From assembly GCA_033439265.1 (NCBI GenBank), contig JAVTVX010000034.1, positions 15,700,501-15,764,500 of the forward strand: DNA of 64,000 nucleotides, given 5' to 3'. Positions 11,601-23,591 of the stretch are shown here, one piece after another (the stretch's first letter is position 1; each line of letters opens with the position of its first letter). This DNA is from Dillenia suffruticosa (lineage: Eukaryota; Streptophyta; Magnoliopsida; Dilleniales; Dilleniaceae). The notes beneath the pieces are model-generated. The model was not told the origin of the DNA, did not search any database, and saw nothing but the letters and a program-made list of their open reading frames with translations. The position numbers were made by a program, and so were the translations under genes.

Positions 11601-12639
11601 TATTTCATTGTTTTCTGAATGATGATTCTATGTGAATTTGGATTGAAGAAATTGTGCATATGATACTTTGAGACGGAAAGTGAAAAGAGAGAGATTTTGT
11701 TCATATTTTGATCAAGACAGAAAAAAGGGTTTTGTAGAATTTGTTGATCATTTTTACTATGGTATTTGAATTGTGAATAATAAAAGGTGAATCGATTTTG
11801 TGATATCCTATCGATCTTGAATACCCAATCTTCCAAAAGAGGTAAATGATTCTAGTCCGTTTTAGATCCGAAAATTTTTCACATGAAAATTAAGTTTGTT
11901 GGTTTGTTTAAAACCTTAAGAAAGCAATAAACAATGACCCAATCGTTGATCTACCTAAGGATGTTTAGATCTGAGTAACAAGATTTAGATCTATTCTGAA
12001 TTATCTAAGTAGTTCAATCGAATTGAATCGCTTTGGTCTCCTCTCACTATCTTTATTGGCATTCTATGGAGTTTTAGGTCTCTATTATATGTTTGCAATA
12101 TAATATCTTTTTCGAGCAACCAATGTTATCCTAGTTTTTTGGTATCATTCATTCTTGTCATCTGTGATTTATAGAACTAACGACTTATTTGCATGATTCT
12201 TATAAAAATAGTAATATTGGAACATTTTCAATTGAAAATGTTAAATGCTTTTCGTTGATAAATTTTCCGAATTCTCTAATTTTGATATTATGTTTCATAA
12301 ACTTTTTGCAAAACACATTGGATGTATCACTACTTGAATCACATTCAAATAGATTTATAACTTATTAGTATGATTTAGATATTAATTGAAATCATGGTGA
12401 CTCTGACTTTTCTCTCTCTAGAAATTTTAAAATTATAATTCTCTACACTTAGAAGAATTTTTCTCTCTCAAACTCTGACTTTGCTCTGAAACCTTTCATT
12501 AGAACTCTGGAACTCAACCCTGAGTAGTGGTGACACTGGTTTGTTCAAGCGAGATGAGGAGGCGATTATTCATAGACCCCATCAAGAGAGAGATAAAGGT
12601 CCGGGCTTGGGGGCCCACATGATTTTGCTTTGGCCCTTT
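11601..12639. other. AT-rich stretch, nothing recognised
   Basis: About 1 kb with no open frame of note, no terminal repeats and no domain I recognise. It is probably part of the surrounding old repeat. Confidence 0.5.
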
Positions 12640-13140
12640 TTCCTTTTGGAGAATTTATTTAAGAGGTTCAAGTTTTGTTGAAAACATTTTTCAAAAATAA
12701 AGAATTTCCTTAAAATAAAAACTTTTCGAGTTTTTATTTAACTTAGAAAATTATCTATTTTGAAAAATAATACCACAAATAAAAAACTTTCTCAAATCAA
12801 ACATTTTTTTTTTCTTTCAGAAAATAGGAAACACCTTACCTTACATTTGTTTTGAATCTTTATGAATATGAGGACAATACTATGATTCCGATAAAATTTA
12901 ATTTATATATTTATAAAATTCAATTAATCATTGTAATTGGATAATGGGTTATGTGTGTGATTTTTTAGAGTCATCACTGAATAGCAATGAAACTATTATC
13001 AATCATGTATTTGAGTCTTTTCTAAGATTGGGTATAATTATCAAAATATCTCTAAATCTCATAAATGTGACGGCTAACATTATATATCATGAGTACATAA
13101 TTATAACGAACGATCGTACCATTCAAAGTTAAACCCTAAC
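12640..13140. repeat. Second copy of the 8260-8800 AT-rich repeat
   Basis: Same orientation as 8260-8800 with the same succession of short blocks, including TTAGAAAATTAT, AAAATAGGAAAC, ATAAAATTTAATTTAT and GCAATGAAACTA. Divergence is high, so it is old. Confidence 0.5.
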
Positions 13141-13379
13141 GTATGCATTGTTTGCTTATTCATGGTTGGCACAAAACTTGATATATGCAATTCTCTGATC
13201 AATTGAAATATAAGATAATGCATTTTCTCAAATCAAAATACCATATGTGCTATTATGATTAGAGTGACAATTCATTGACATAGACAACTTACAATATTAT
13301 TGTTATTCCCACGTCACGTTTAACCCACATACTTTATAAGTGTCGATGTGTCTAACAACATAAGACCCATCAGCCTATG

Positions 13380-13620
13380 CTCATAAGTAATCGTCCTTTT
13401 TTTTATACTTATACTATACCGATCAGTATCCAAAATATATTCTGACTAATTCAATCTGAAACTTACAGTGACTCATTCAGTAGACTACCCTCCTAACGTA
13501 ATCTACTCCATACTTAAGTCATGAATTGAACTCAAGATTTTGGTTAAGAGATCTTATATCACATTTCACTAACCTAACTGATCGTTGATATAAGTACTCA
13601 TTGTAAAAGGTTTTAAATAT
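13380..13620. repeat. Dispersed repeat shared with 33460-33640
   Basis: The stretch with AATCTGAAACTTACAGTG, GTAATCTACTCCATA and GTCATGAATTGAACTCAAG recurs in diverged form, same orientation, at 33460-33640. Family unknown. No terminal repeats are obvious. Confidence 0.55.
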
Positions 13621-14631
13621 TTTAGTCAAATTATTTTGCCACTTTTATTTTGAAGTGCCTCAAAAAACTCTTTTGGGAATGAGAAAGCGTACTTGAGGGC
13701 TAAAATTTTAATTAAAAAAAAACCAATTTTAATAAATTTAGAATTTTATTGATGCAATTTGTAATTAGGTAAACATTACTCTATTTTACAACTAATAAGA
13801 GAGGGGGGTAAACCAAACAAATCATGCACATTGAAATTGCGAAGTTAAACCAACTTTTTTCATTGAACTGGTTTTCAGGAGCTTGAAGCTTCAATTTCTT
13901 CTGGAGGTAGGTGGGTTCTCGGAGGGTTAGACTTACCTTCCAAGGCATGCCCAACTTTTGTAACCAACTTTACAAGGTGCACCTAACAAAAACCACCTAC
14001 TCTCAAGCACACCACTTCATTTACCCGGTGTATTGTATACAGCCTGTGAATTTGGTTGTAAGCACAAACCGAGATCCCTTAATCGGGAACCGCAAGAGAA
14101 AAACTGAACAGAGTGATCCTTAATTCCCACCAATATGTAATGGCCTCTCACAACAATTATTCTGCTCTGGACACAGGTTTTAGCAGGACAAGACCTACTT
14201 GAAATTCTTCCTAGGGCTTCAATTCAGGCTCCCCCTGGAAAGGGCAGTCAGCAACCACCTAAGGCTTAAAGAACCTGTTTTATCAAGTACAATGAATTGT
14301 CACACATCTTGGTTTTCTTGATTCAGTGCAGTCATTATTACAGTACGTACAAGATAACAGATAAAGGAAAGGAAAGAAAAATCCAAAGGGTAAAATAAAC
14401 CACAGAATATGCAAAACTTTGGCAAATGGAAAACAGTTTAATGTATCGATTTAATAGAGCTAAAACCATTTGTGACTTACATGTTAACAGCAATTTTTAT
14501 TGCTCTGTTCATATATTTAGTTCAGTACATAATTCTAATTGCATCGATTTACGGAGATTGTCGCAATCTAATAGCAAAATGCTATCCAGATCATAGTTTA
14601 GACACAGAACACAGGCACAATATGATGTGGT

Positions 14632-15116
14632 TGTTGAAATGAACTATTTGTAAGACTTCAAAGGACAGAATTTACGTCTTTGTCCGGTCTTTACAACCCA
14701 TTTAGGGACCCAAATTGGGCCCTAAATGAGCTGGACCCCTGGGCATCTGTTGGGCCCTTTAGGGCTCAGATTTGCTTCTTTCAAAGGGCCCCGAAAGGGG
14801 CCCCAACAGCTCCTTCAGGGAGCCATAAGGAGCCGTTGGAACTGCCCCAACCGCTAGTAAAAACTAGCCATTGGGGACAGCCCCAACAGCCAGAAGAGGA
14901 GAGGGCAGGCCCTCTCCTCTCTTTTTCCTCTCTGTTTTCCTCTCTTTTTCTCTCTTTAACTCTCTTCCCTCTTTCTCTATATAAAGGGCCTCTAGTTGCT
15001 CTTTAAAAAGCATGAAAAAAATGCTTCAACTTTTTGTACATTCTCTTTGAAATTTTAATAAAAAATTTTGAAAAATTCACTAATCTTTTATTGTCTTTCA
15101 TTCTAAAACTTCATCA
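14632..15116 (+). repeat. 5' LTR of the second copia element
   Basis: 485 bases, TG...CA ends. It has a CTATATAAAGG TATA box at about 14977-14987 after a CT-rich stretch, consistent with an LTR promoter. Bases 14760-14880 contain GGGGCCC-type inverted repeats that could fold. Confidence 0.92.
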
Positions 15117-15131
15117 TGGTATCAGAACAGG
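15117..15131 (+). other. Primer binding site
   Basis: TGGTATCAGAACAGG directly follows the LTR, a slightly changed tRNA-iMet site. Confidence 0.85.
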
Positions 15132-15169
15132 TTTTAATACCTTCTTCTTCCAGTCTTGGTGATCCACCA

Positions 15170-16074
15170 CTACAAATTAGCACTTCAATATTCACTTCCA
15201 TTCTTCTAGATTCTTCAAATTATAATACATGACAAGATACCATCAAGAGATCTTTAAATTTCTTCAATCTCAAAAACCACATATTTGAAGATACTCTTGA
15301 TAATACTGATCCTTCATTTAAAGCATGGAAGAAGAGAGACGATCAAGTGGTGGTATTTCTACATATGTCTCTTGACAAGACTCACAAAATAATAGCAACT
15401 TGTATTCCAAATGCAAAGGTATATGGTCAAGAGACTAACACGGGCTGAATTTTTGAATTAAAGAAGAAAATCTTCAAAATCCAAAAATGAGGTAAAACTC
15501 TACCCGAATATTTTGGGAAATATAGGGATTTATGGAATGAGCTCAATCTTCTAAGGCCTCCTACTTCAAATCTCAAGACCATACTCCAAAAAAATGATGA
15601 AGATATTACTTTTGGTCTTCTTATGGATTTAGGAGATAGTATGCTTCAATTCGTCAAGAAATTTTTAGAATGAATACATTTCCTTCATTCCAAGAATTTC
15701 AATTTATGATTCAAAGAACAGAAACAAGTATAAGGCTTGAAGAAGCAACTAAGCTCAAATCCGAAACCCAAGCCTTCAAATCTGTCCATGAAGATAGTGC
15801 AGCCAATAAAGCTCAAAATTTCACAAGAAGGGACGTGTGTACTCATTGCAAAAAATTTGGTCACAAAAGGGAAAAATGTTGGTTTTTTCATCCACATCTG
15901 AAGCCAAAAAACAACAAAAAGGAGGTGGAGCAACCGGCGCACGCCCAGCAGGTCTCCCAAGTTGGTGTCCTCAAAACCAAGTTAAAGGAAATGCAAAAGG
16001 AGATGAAAAAGTTCTTGAGCCAAATTGCACTACATTCCGGTAACCATCTATATTCATCTCATCTTGATAATTGA
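15170..16074 (+). pseudogene. Copia gag remnant with zinc knuckle
   Basis: The C-terminal part has the knuckle CTHCKKFGHKREKC (C-X2-C-X4-H-X4-C) followed by a Lys/Gln-rich tail. The N-terminal part from about 15170 is recognisable but broken. The role is RNA packaging in virus-like particles. Confidence 0.8.
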
Positions 16075-17579
16075 CTCATTGATTCTGGTTGTAACAATCA
16101 CATGGTCAAAGATAGAGATAAAATTAAGAAACTTATCCCACTTTCTAATCATATGTTTATCAAGATTGCTAATGGTGAAAAATTAAAAATTGATCATTTA
16201 CGTGAAGTTGAACTCCTTGACAAGAAAACTAAAGTTTTATATGTGCCTAAATTCAACTCTAACCTATTGTCCATAAGTAAGATAACTAAAGATTGAAATT
16301 ACAAAGTCACTTTTAATCCTAACCAAATTATATTTCAGGATCTCAAAATAAATTACTTGATTGGTAAGGGGCCTAGAAAGCACAACCTATACTATTTGGA
16401 TCAAGAAACTCAAGATTTTGCTGTCCAAAATCAAGTGCATTCATTGTGGCATGCTCGTCTAGGACATCCTGAGAACCTAGCTTTAAAACGTCTATTTCCA
16501 AAACTAGAAATAGAAGATAGGCATTGCAAAATTTGTGTTTTTGGAAAACAAACTAAAATATATTATTCTATTTCAAACACAATATATGAGAATACTTTTG
16601 AACTTATTCGTTCTGATGTGTGAACTTCTCCAATAGTGTCCCATAATGGATTTAAATACTTTGTGACTTTTATTGATCACAAAACTAGATATACTTGGAT
16701 ATATCTATTGGTGATCAAATTTGAGATTTTTGAAGCACTTAAGAGTTATTATAGATATGTGACCAAACAATTCAATGCCAATATTAAAATCCTTAGATCT
16801 GATCATGGGGTGAATACATTATTCATGCATTAGAAAATTTCTTAGAAGAAAAGGGGATCATTCATCAAAAGTTATGCGTTTACGCTCCCCAATAAAATGG
16901 AGTGACTGAAAGGAATAGACATTTATTAGAAACGTCTACAGTCATGATATTTCATTCAAATGTCCCTAAGGAATATTGGAGTAAAGCCATAAAAACAGCA
17001 ACTCACTTTATAAACCTTATGCCCACAAATATTCTAAGAGAAAAGTCCCCATCAGAGCTTCTTTTTAATAGAAAACTTAATATTTTTCATTTAAAGATTT
17101 TTGGATACATTTGCTATGTACATATACCAACACATTTTAGAAACATATTAGATGAAAAAAACAGAAAATGTGTGTTTTTAGGTTATTCCACATTTGAAAA
17201 AATGTATAAATGCTATAATCCTTTAACTGACAAACTATATACATCTAAAAATGTGATATTTGTGAAAAATGAATCTTATTTTGTAGAAATGAAGAACCAA
17301 GAGCACTCAAGGGAGAAATGTGACCAAGATCATTGGAATATAATACTTCCTACCATCAAAAATCTACCTCAAGTAAATGAAGAGGAAGAACAAATTCAAA
17401 GGGAAAATGATCATCCATCCCAAGAAGAATTGGGCTCTTCTCATTCGGATCATGAAACCGACCAAAAGGAAGAGGGAGCTAATTTAGAACACGGGCAAAT
17501 TTTAGAAGAACAAAATGATTCTCGTTCTCTTCAAAAATCAACAAGACCTAAACTTCCTCAATTGGAATGGATGAGTTGA
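16075..17579 (+). pseudogene. Copia protease tail, GAG-pre-integrase and integrase remnant
   Basis: Contains LLSISKITKD-type protease/pre-integrase linker, the zinc finger with LWHARLGHPENLALKRL and CKICVFGKQ, then the integrase core with YFVTFIDHKTRYTWIYLL and ILRSDHG, and a late ERNRHLLETSTVMIFHSNVP helix. The C-terminal part has the FGYICYVHIP and KCVFLGYS motifs. It is a fossil with several breaks. Confidence 0.88.
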
Positions 17580-17621
17580 AGATACCCAATTTGTGATTAT
17601 TATACCGTCTCACATGTTTTC

Positions 17622-19150
17622 TTGAGCCAACAAACCTTCATAAGAGACATAGATCAACATCAAGAGTCTAGAACCTTTGAAGAAGCCAAATATCATCCTC
17701 AATGGGTTCAAGCCATGAAGAATGAGCTAGATACCTTGGTTAAGAATGGAACATGGGAAATATCATTATTTCCAAAAGGAAAAAGGATTGTGGGATGCAA
17801 ATGGATCTATAAGATCAAACATAAGAGTGATGGAAGTATTGATAAATACAAGGCAAGATTAGTGGCAAATGGCTTCACTCAAGCATATGGAGTATATAAC
17901 AAAGAACTTATGCACCGGTAGCCAAGATGAACACAATTCGGGTCTAATTGTCTCTTGCAATTAATCACTATTGACCAATATTCTAAATGGATGTAGCAAA
18001 CGCGTTTCACCAAGGGACCTAGAAGAAGAAATATATATGAAAATATCTCCGGGGTTTGCTCATCATAGCAACAAAGTTTGCAAACTAAAGAAAACTATCA
18101 ACGGTCACAAACAATCTCCAAGAGCTTGATACGCAAAACTTAGCACCAATTTTCTCAATTATGATTTTAAGAAATACAATAGTGATACATCTCTCTTTGT
18201 TAAAGGTCAAAATGAAAAAATTATTGTAGTGTTAGTTTATGTAAATGACATACTCATAACCGGAAATTATTTAAACTTAATCAACCAAATTATGAAATTT
18301 CACCAAACAAAATTTGATATTAAGGATTTAAGAAAACTAAAGTATTTCTTAGGGATTGAACTTGCTTATTGTCTAAATAGGCTTGGTTTATCACAAAGAA
18401 AGTATGTGCTTGATCTTCAGGGAAGTTAAATGCTAAGCCCGCATGTAGTCCCATCAACTCCTCCTACGCTCTCAAAGATGATGATGAAGAGTATGAGGAC
18501 GAGTAAAGATATCAAAAGTTTGTAGGGAGACTGATCTATCTTACTATAACCAGATCGGATATTTCATTCACCGTGAGTCAAATAAGCCAACACATGCACA
18601 AGCCAAAAAGAAAGCATTGAAGAGCTGCGGAAAAGATTCTCCATTACCTGAAGGGCACTCCAGGCATGGGAATTTGGATGAAGGAAAACGACAACTCAGA
18701 AATCATGGGTTATTGTGATGCGGATTGGGTCGGAAACTCGAAAGATAGGCGATGTATCACAAGGTATTGCATGTTTGTTGGAGGAAATCTAGTGACATGG
18801 AAGAGCAAAAAACATATAGTATCAAGGTCAAGTACTGAGTCGAAATATAAAGTTATGATAGCCGCAATAAGCGAGATAATTTGGTTAAAGACTCTTATTG
18901 AAGAACTTGGAGTTTCCGTCCCAACCCCTATTTATTTTCATTGCGATAATCAATCAACAATTCACATAGTATCAAACCTGATTTTCCATAAAAAAACGAA
19001 ATATATTGAAGTAGATTGTCACTTTGTGAGACAAAAGATTAAAGAAAAACTTATCACTCCTAACTTTATAAAAAGTGATCATCAAGTTGTTGATATTTTT
19101 ACCATGTCGGAAACCACAAAACACATTCTCAAAAATATGGACAAATTAGG
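17622..19150 (+). pseudogene. Copia RT and RNase H remnant
   Basis: RT entry motif (NGTWEISLFPKGKRIVGCKW with YKARLVANGFTQ), a YVND variant of the catalytic YVDD box, then RNase H motifs DADWVGN, SSTESKYK and CDNQSTIHI. A short purine run just before 19187 serves as the polypurine tract. It is broken at multiple places and not a host gene. Confidence 0.88.
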
Positions 19151-19186
19151 TGTTATTGATATATACACACCCAACTTGAGAGGAAA

Positions 19187-19866
19187 TGTTGAAATGAAAG
19201 AGAACTAGAGATCTTATTTGTAAGACTTCAAAGGGACATAATTTCTTTGTCTTTGTCTAGTCTTTTCGGCCCATTTAGGGACCCAAATTAGACTCTAAAT
19301 GAGCTCAGTCCTTGGGCATCTACTGCCCCAACAGCTCCTTCAGGGAGCCATTGGACTGCCCCAACGGCTAGTAAAAAACTAGCCGTTGGGGACAACCCCA
19401 ATGGCCAGAAGATGCCCTCTCCTCTCTTTTTCCTCTCTTTTTTCCTCTCTTTTTCTCTCTTTAGCTCTCTTCCCTCTTTCTCTATATAAAGGGCCTCTAG
19501 TTGTTCTTTAAAGACATGAAGAAAATGTTTCAACTTCTTGTACATTCTCTTTTTTTTTTTGTACCATATCTTGGATACCACCCGATATCTAAGGCTCCTC
19601 GACTAATCCAGACCAACCGCTGCAATAACTCCTTTTTGGAGGACAAGTCTCCCAACGGGGAACGCTCCATATATATGAGAACCCGATACTCCCAACGAGA
19701 GTCGAATCTCGGTTATGTTTAAAGGTAGTCAACTGCATATCCAGTTGAATAAAATCACGTTAGTTATACATTCTCTTTGAAAATTTCAATAAAAGAGAAA
19801 TTCACTTATTTTTTGTTATCTTTCATTCTAAAATTTTTTGTTGTCTTTCATTCTAAAACTTCATCA
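19187..19866 (+). repeat. 3' LTR of the second copia element, enlarged by a SINE
   Basis: 680 bases against 485 in the 5' LTR. Most of the excess is the SINE at 19553-19766 plus its target duplication. The TATA box recurs at about 19481-19491. Confidence 0.92.
19553..19766 (-). mobile_element. tRNA-type SINE in the copia 3' LTR
   Basis: About 214 bases, minus orientation, with its A-rich tail seen as a T run at 19553-19560. It is flanked by a 12 base direct repeat, TACATTCTCTTT (19541-19552 and 19767-19778), which occurs once in the 5' LTR. On the minus strand an A-box-like stretch precedes a B-box-like GATTCGACTCTC, the internal RNA polymerase III promoter of tRNA-derived SINEs. Interior wording differs from the SINE at 52126, so probably a different family. 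Confidence 0.88.
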
Positions 19867-22300
19867 GTGGTAACACAGCACATAAAAAATTTTACACTCT
19901 GATACGTTACAAAGTATTCTGTCATGTTATATGTAAGAACCAAGTCCAACATGGACACAATCAGTTCTAAAAGAAATTGTTGACATACTACATTACGTGG
20001 GGCTTAAAGAAATTGTTGACATCACTTGGTTCCAAGTCCCATAGACAAGATCATCATGGTATCATCTCGTATTCACAAAGACATTCTTGAGATTCTCAAA
20101 CACTAAACCACCAATTAAAGCCACTCGTGTTCACCGAGACATGTTGAATGGCTGGCTTTCCTTAACAAAATCCACACCTGCCATTATACTCCACACCAAT
20201 GTTACATGACTCATGATTCATTATGGTATAGAGTATTGTACACAACATGGTAATCTACCTTCCTGGTATGCAGTATGATTGGGATAGATACATATATTAC
20301 TATTTCTGGTGTTGGTTCGTTTTCAGCTTTCATTAAATTTTTACCAATGCTGAAACAAATAAAGAAAAGAAGATCGAGAATTGAATATTATACTTGCTAC
20401 TCTTTCTAGTTATGTAGTGTTTCATCAATTTCATCAAACTAATATTAAGTTCAGATTGCTCATTTTACTGATCTAGTGTCTATAATACCAAGTTTATTGC
20501 TATAGGGTAACTACCAGTCTACCACATATTTTCCCCAAAACTAAATAAACAAAAGAAAAATGCATTCCACTGGGGCCTTTCTCGCTAGATTGACCAACCG
20601 TTTTACTGTACATCTTAAAATCTTCTCACATTATGTAATTTGGCTCAGAGGTACGAAGCAGTCTTCAATTTCTAACAGGCACCACAATACCAACTCCAGC
20701 AACTCACCATAATATTAATTTTATAACAGAAATCAAGTTAGTAAATGACCAGTAAAATATCATACTATAAATCTTCCCACATTATGTAGTTTGGCTCATA
20801 GAGGTATGGAGCAGTCTTCAATTTTTACCCAGCATAACAATACCAACTCTAACAACTCACCATAATATTAATTTTGCAACAGAAATTTAGTACATGACCA
20901 GTAAAATATGATATAAAGTTCCTAGCACTAGCAGCGAAAGACCACATCTAGCTATGATTCTTAGCCCCAAAATATCACTAGGTGAAAAAGGTTGGTCATT
21001 AAGCAATAGAGTAGTACAAGATCCAGAATCAAGCTTCAAATGAAATTTAATTGTTGGTCTGTGAGGGATGGAGACATGTAAAGCAAAAATGACATCACAA
21101 AGACATGACAATGTGTTATACTTTCAAAATTTTGGACACTGTAGATTTAGGACCAAGCACGAAAACTAGATTACTTGAGGTAGATAAATGTGAATATCAT
21201 ACATATGTTCAAGAGATAACCCATATACAACTCATACTCCTCATATCTTAACCAAAAACAAGAGCGAAACGCATAGGAAAGTTTTGACCTTCCGTGAAAG
21301 AGAGAGGAGTGGACCGATATTAATTTAATCCCATGTTTGAGTTAACAGAGTGATTTCAATGTCCATTCAGCACATAGGTAAATCATACTCATTTTCATGG
21401 ATTTAATTGTGATCGGATAAAATTTTATCCAACCTCACTCACAAATATGCATATTTACCTGGATTGCATGCACATACTCTTTGATCTAGTTTCCTTTGAA
21501 TATTGCTACCACCAGATATGAAACAAAACCGTAGGTTATCTCCTGAAAAAACTCCTCATCAGAGAATAGGCCAATCATTCTTCGCATAGCCAGCCAGAAA
21601 CACCATGTCACCTAAATAACCTCCTTCTCAATTATATTCAATTGCACTCTTCAACATATTCAAATCTTAACACTATAAATCCTTTGAGGATAATCTTCAA
21701 AATACTAAGATGTCAAAAAGTGATGTGGGACAGAGGCGTTAAACTTATTCACTGAGAAGAAACTTAACTCCTCATTAGAAAAGGTAAACACTGAGATTCC
21801 ACCGAGTGACACTTGAAATTTAGAAAGAAATTGAGAAGAAACTCTCAAAAGAATATTATTTAAAAATAAAGTTCTTCCCACTACAAGTGTATATGACCAG
21901 ATTTATAGGCTTAGAATCGTAAAGACATGAAACTGAAAAAAGAAAACACACACAAATAGAAACAAGATCTGTAATCAAATATATTCTAAAAATACGTAAC
22001 ATGACTTGTCTAGCAAGAAATAAATCCAAGACTTTCTAAAGAATCCTAAACCAATTATAAAACAAAAAATACAAACAAAATAACTACAAAATATTAAATT
22101 AATATCAAATCACCTACAATGGACTCAAATGGCACTTGCTGACTTCAGAATAACGATCATCACTCTTAAATGATCATTGTAATAATTTGTTTAGTCATTG
22201 ATCAAATTTTGAACCTCTAAGCTGTTATATTTAAATTTCCACCTATTATTCTTTAAAATTTGACTTTACTCAAAATTGAATAAATTTAAGTGAATGTGGT
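19867..22300. other. Unit A non-coding DNA with decayed exon-like ORFs
   Basis: Collinear with 52537-56150 of unit B. It lacks the exon-like stretch at 52866-52987 (a deletion in A of about 450 bases), and its counterpart of 53118-53390 is broken by stops and shifts. A tandem duplication of about 150 bases (about 20625-20905) is shared with unit B at 53768-54075, so it predates the duplication. No promoter or intact gene is visible. Confidence 0.6.
20887..21111 (-). pseudogene. Exon-like ORF of an unrecognised gene, unit A copy
   Basis: Open minus-strand frame conserved with 54045-54323 in unit B (shared CDVI, IPHRP, IKFHL, SGSC and LLLNDQPFSPSD). I do not recognise the protein. At the likely 3' end of the exon, unit B has a GT donor (GTATAT) where this copy has TTATAT, so this copy is probably unspliceable. 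Probably the decayed duplicate of a host exon. Confidence 0.5.
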
Positions 22301-23591
22301 TTGGGGTTAAGGCAGGATCCAAAAAGTTTGTCATGACCCATGAAAGAAATGATGGAGCAAACAACTCCTCTTCAATGAAAGAGATTGAAATACACCATTA
22401 ATCACGACTAAAGCTCGAGACTAAATTTCTGCAAGGGATTTATCACTGCAGAGGCCTCGTATCAATCCCCGGAGCTGTCTACGACATCTAAAGAGATGTG
22501 AGGCATATGTCTCTGACCTTAATCATGCAAACAACCTGGGGTGGTTCTTGGGTATTACAAAGACAAAATTCATCCAACGAGCATCCAAGTTCTACAAAAG
22601 TGGTCCCACAAACTCAGGCTGGTGGTCAGTTGCATTATAGACCTTTAAGCGTAGTGTTGAAGATGGTTATGAGTCAGAAAATGAAGTATTTTCACTATGG
22701 AGGAGTTGATGGGGGACCTGTCTGATCTTTTTTAAAGTTTTATGGATTCGGAAGATGGTTATTCTTTGATGAATACAAAAATAATGAATGAAAAGGTGGA
22801 GGCAGTGAATGAGGTTGTATTAGCAGAATCAACCTTATTTCATGAGATTTAAAGAGAATGTTTCATTGAGGGGTGCTGGCTCTCAAAAGGACAAAGAAAG
22901 CATGGGTATTGATGGTCTTAGAACGATGGGACCCTTTTTAAGCCTTAAAGGGACCAGAAACTCTCTCTTTCACTTCTTTATCACCTCAAAGATTTGACTG
23001 TCAAAATGAAACAGAGAGTTCTCCAATTTTGCATTGCTCCGTACATGCCCACAATGGAAGTCATCACTCCAATATTGGCATTCTACAGATGTTGTCAGCG
23101 ACTATATTGCTTCCAATAACCTTAGTGTGATTATAAAGTTGAATCCTTCAGGTACACGACCGAAAGATATTACCCTAGAACATACGATTAGAGGTTGTCC
23201 GAGAATGGCTTCACCCCTATAGAAGATAATCATACTTTAAGTATTTCACAACTAAGAAGATGAGACATAGAAGGGTGTGGGGGAAAGATGACATTCCCAA
23301 GTATCAAAGAGGGGCATGTAAGATGCAACAAAGCCAAATTTATCCATCTCATAATAACAGACCAAAACGTAACTAACACTACTAACAACACCATTTCATG
23401 CACAACTCACCAACAAAAATCATTCAATGACCAGGTGTGGCATCAATGCATGATAACATTAACTGCCAAAATACCAAATGCAATCAGTCAAGCTTCTCAG
23501 CACGAAGAAGCAAACGGTAAAAATTTCATAAATTTTAAGAGAATCAATTAGAAAAATATATTAGGTTAACCACACATAATTACCTTGGTCT
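22301..23591. other. Duplicated sequence downstream of mTERF A
   Basis: Matches 56150-57384 of unit B. A plus-strand stretch at 22498-22725 stays open in both copies (QNSSNEHPSST, VVPQTQ, GVDGGPV) but begins with GTG and matches nothing I know, so I do not call a gene. The mTERF 3' UTR and poly(A) region must lie near 23400-23590. No clear AATAAA signal stands out. Confidence 0.55.

Larger units (their letters stand above)
14632..19866 (+). mobile_element. Ty1/copia LTR retrotransposon, degraded, with full TSD
   Basis: Plus-strand element. Two LTRs begin TGTTGAAATGAA and end in TTCATCA, and GTGGT is repeated on each side (14627-14631 and 19867-19871). A primer binding site follows the 5' LTR. 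The interior shows gag, integrase, RT and RNase H remains in copia order. The LTRs have clearly diverged and the coding region has many breaks (on the order of ten), so it is older than the copia at 1-6917. Unit B preserves the unoccupied site at about 52537. The 3' LTR carries a nested SINE. Confidence 0.95.

Noticed and set aside
22498-22725. Plus-strand ORF conserved with 56380-56610
   Set aside because: Starts with GTG, and conservation is expected from the segmental duplication. No recognisable domain and no splice or promoter context.
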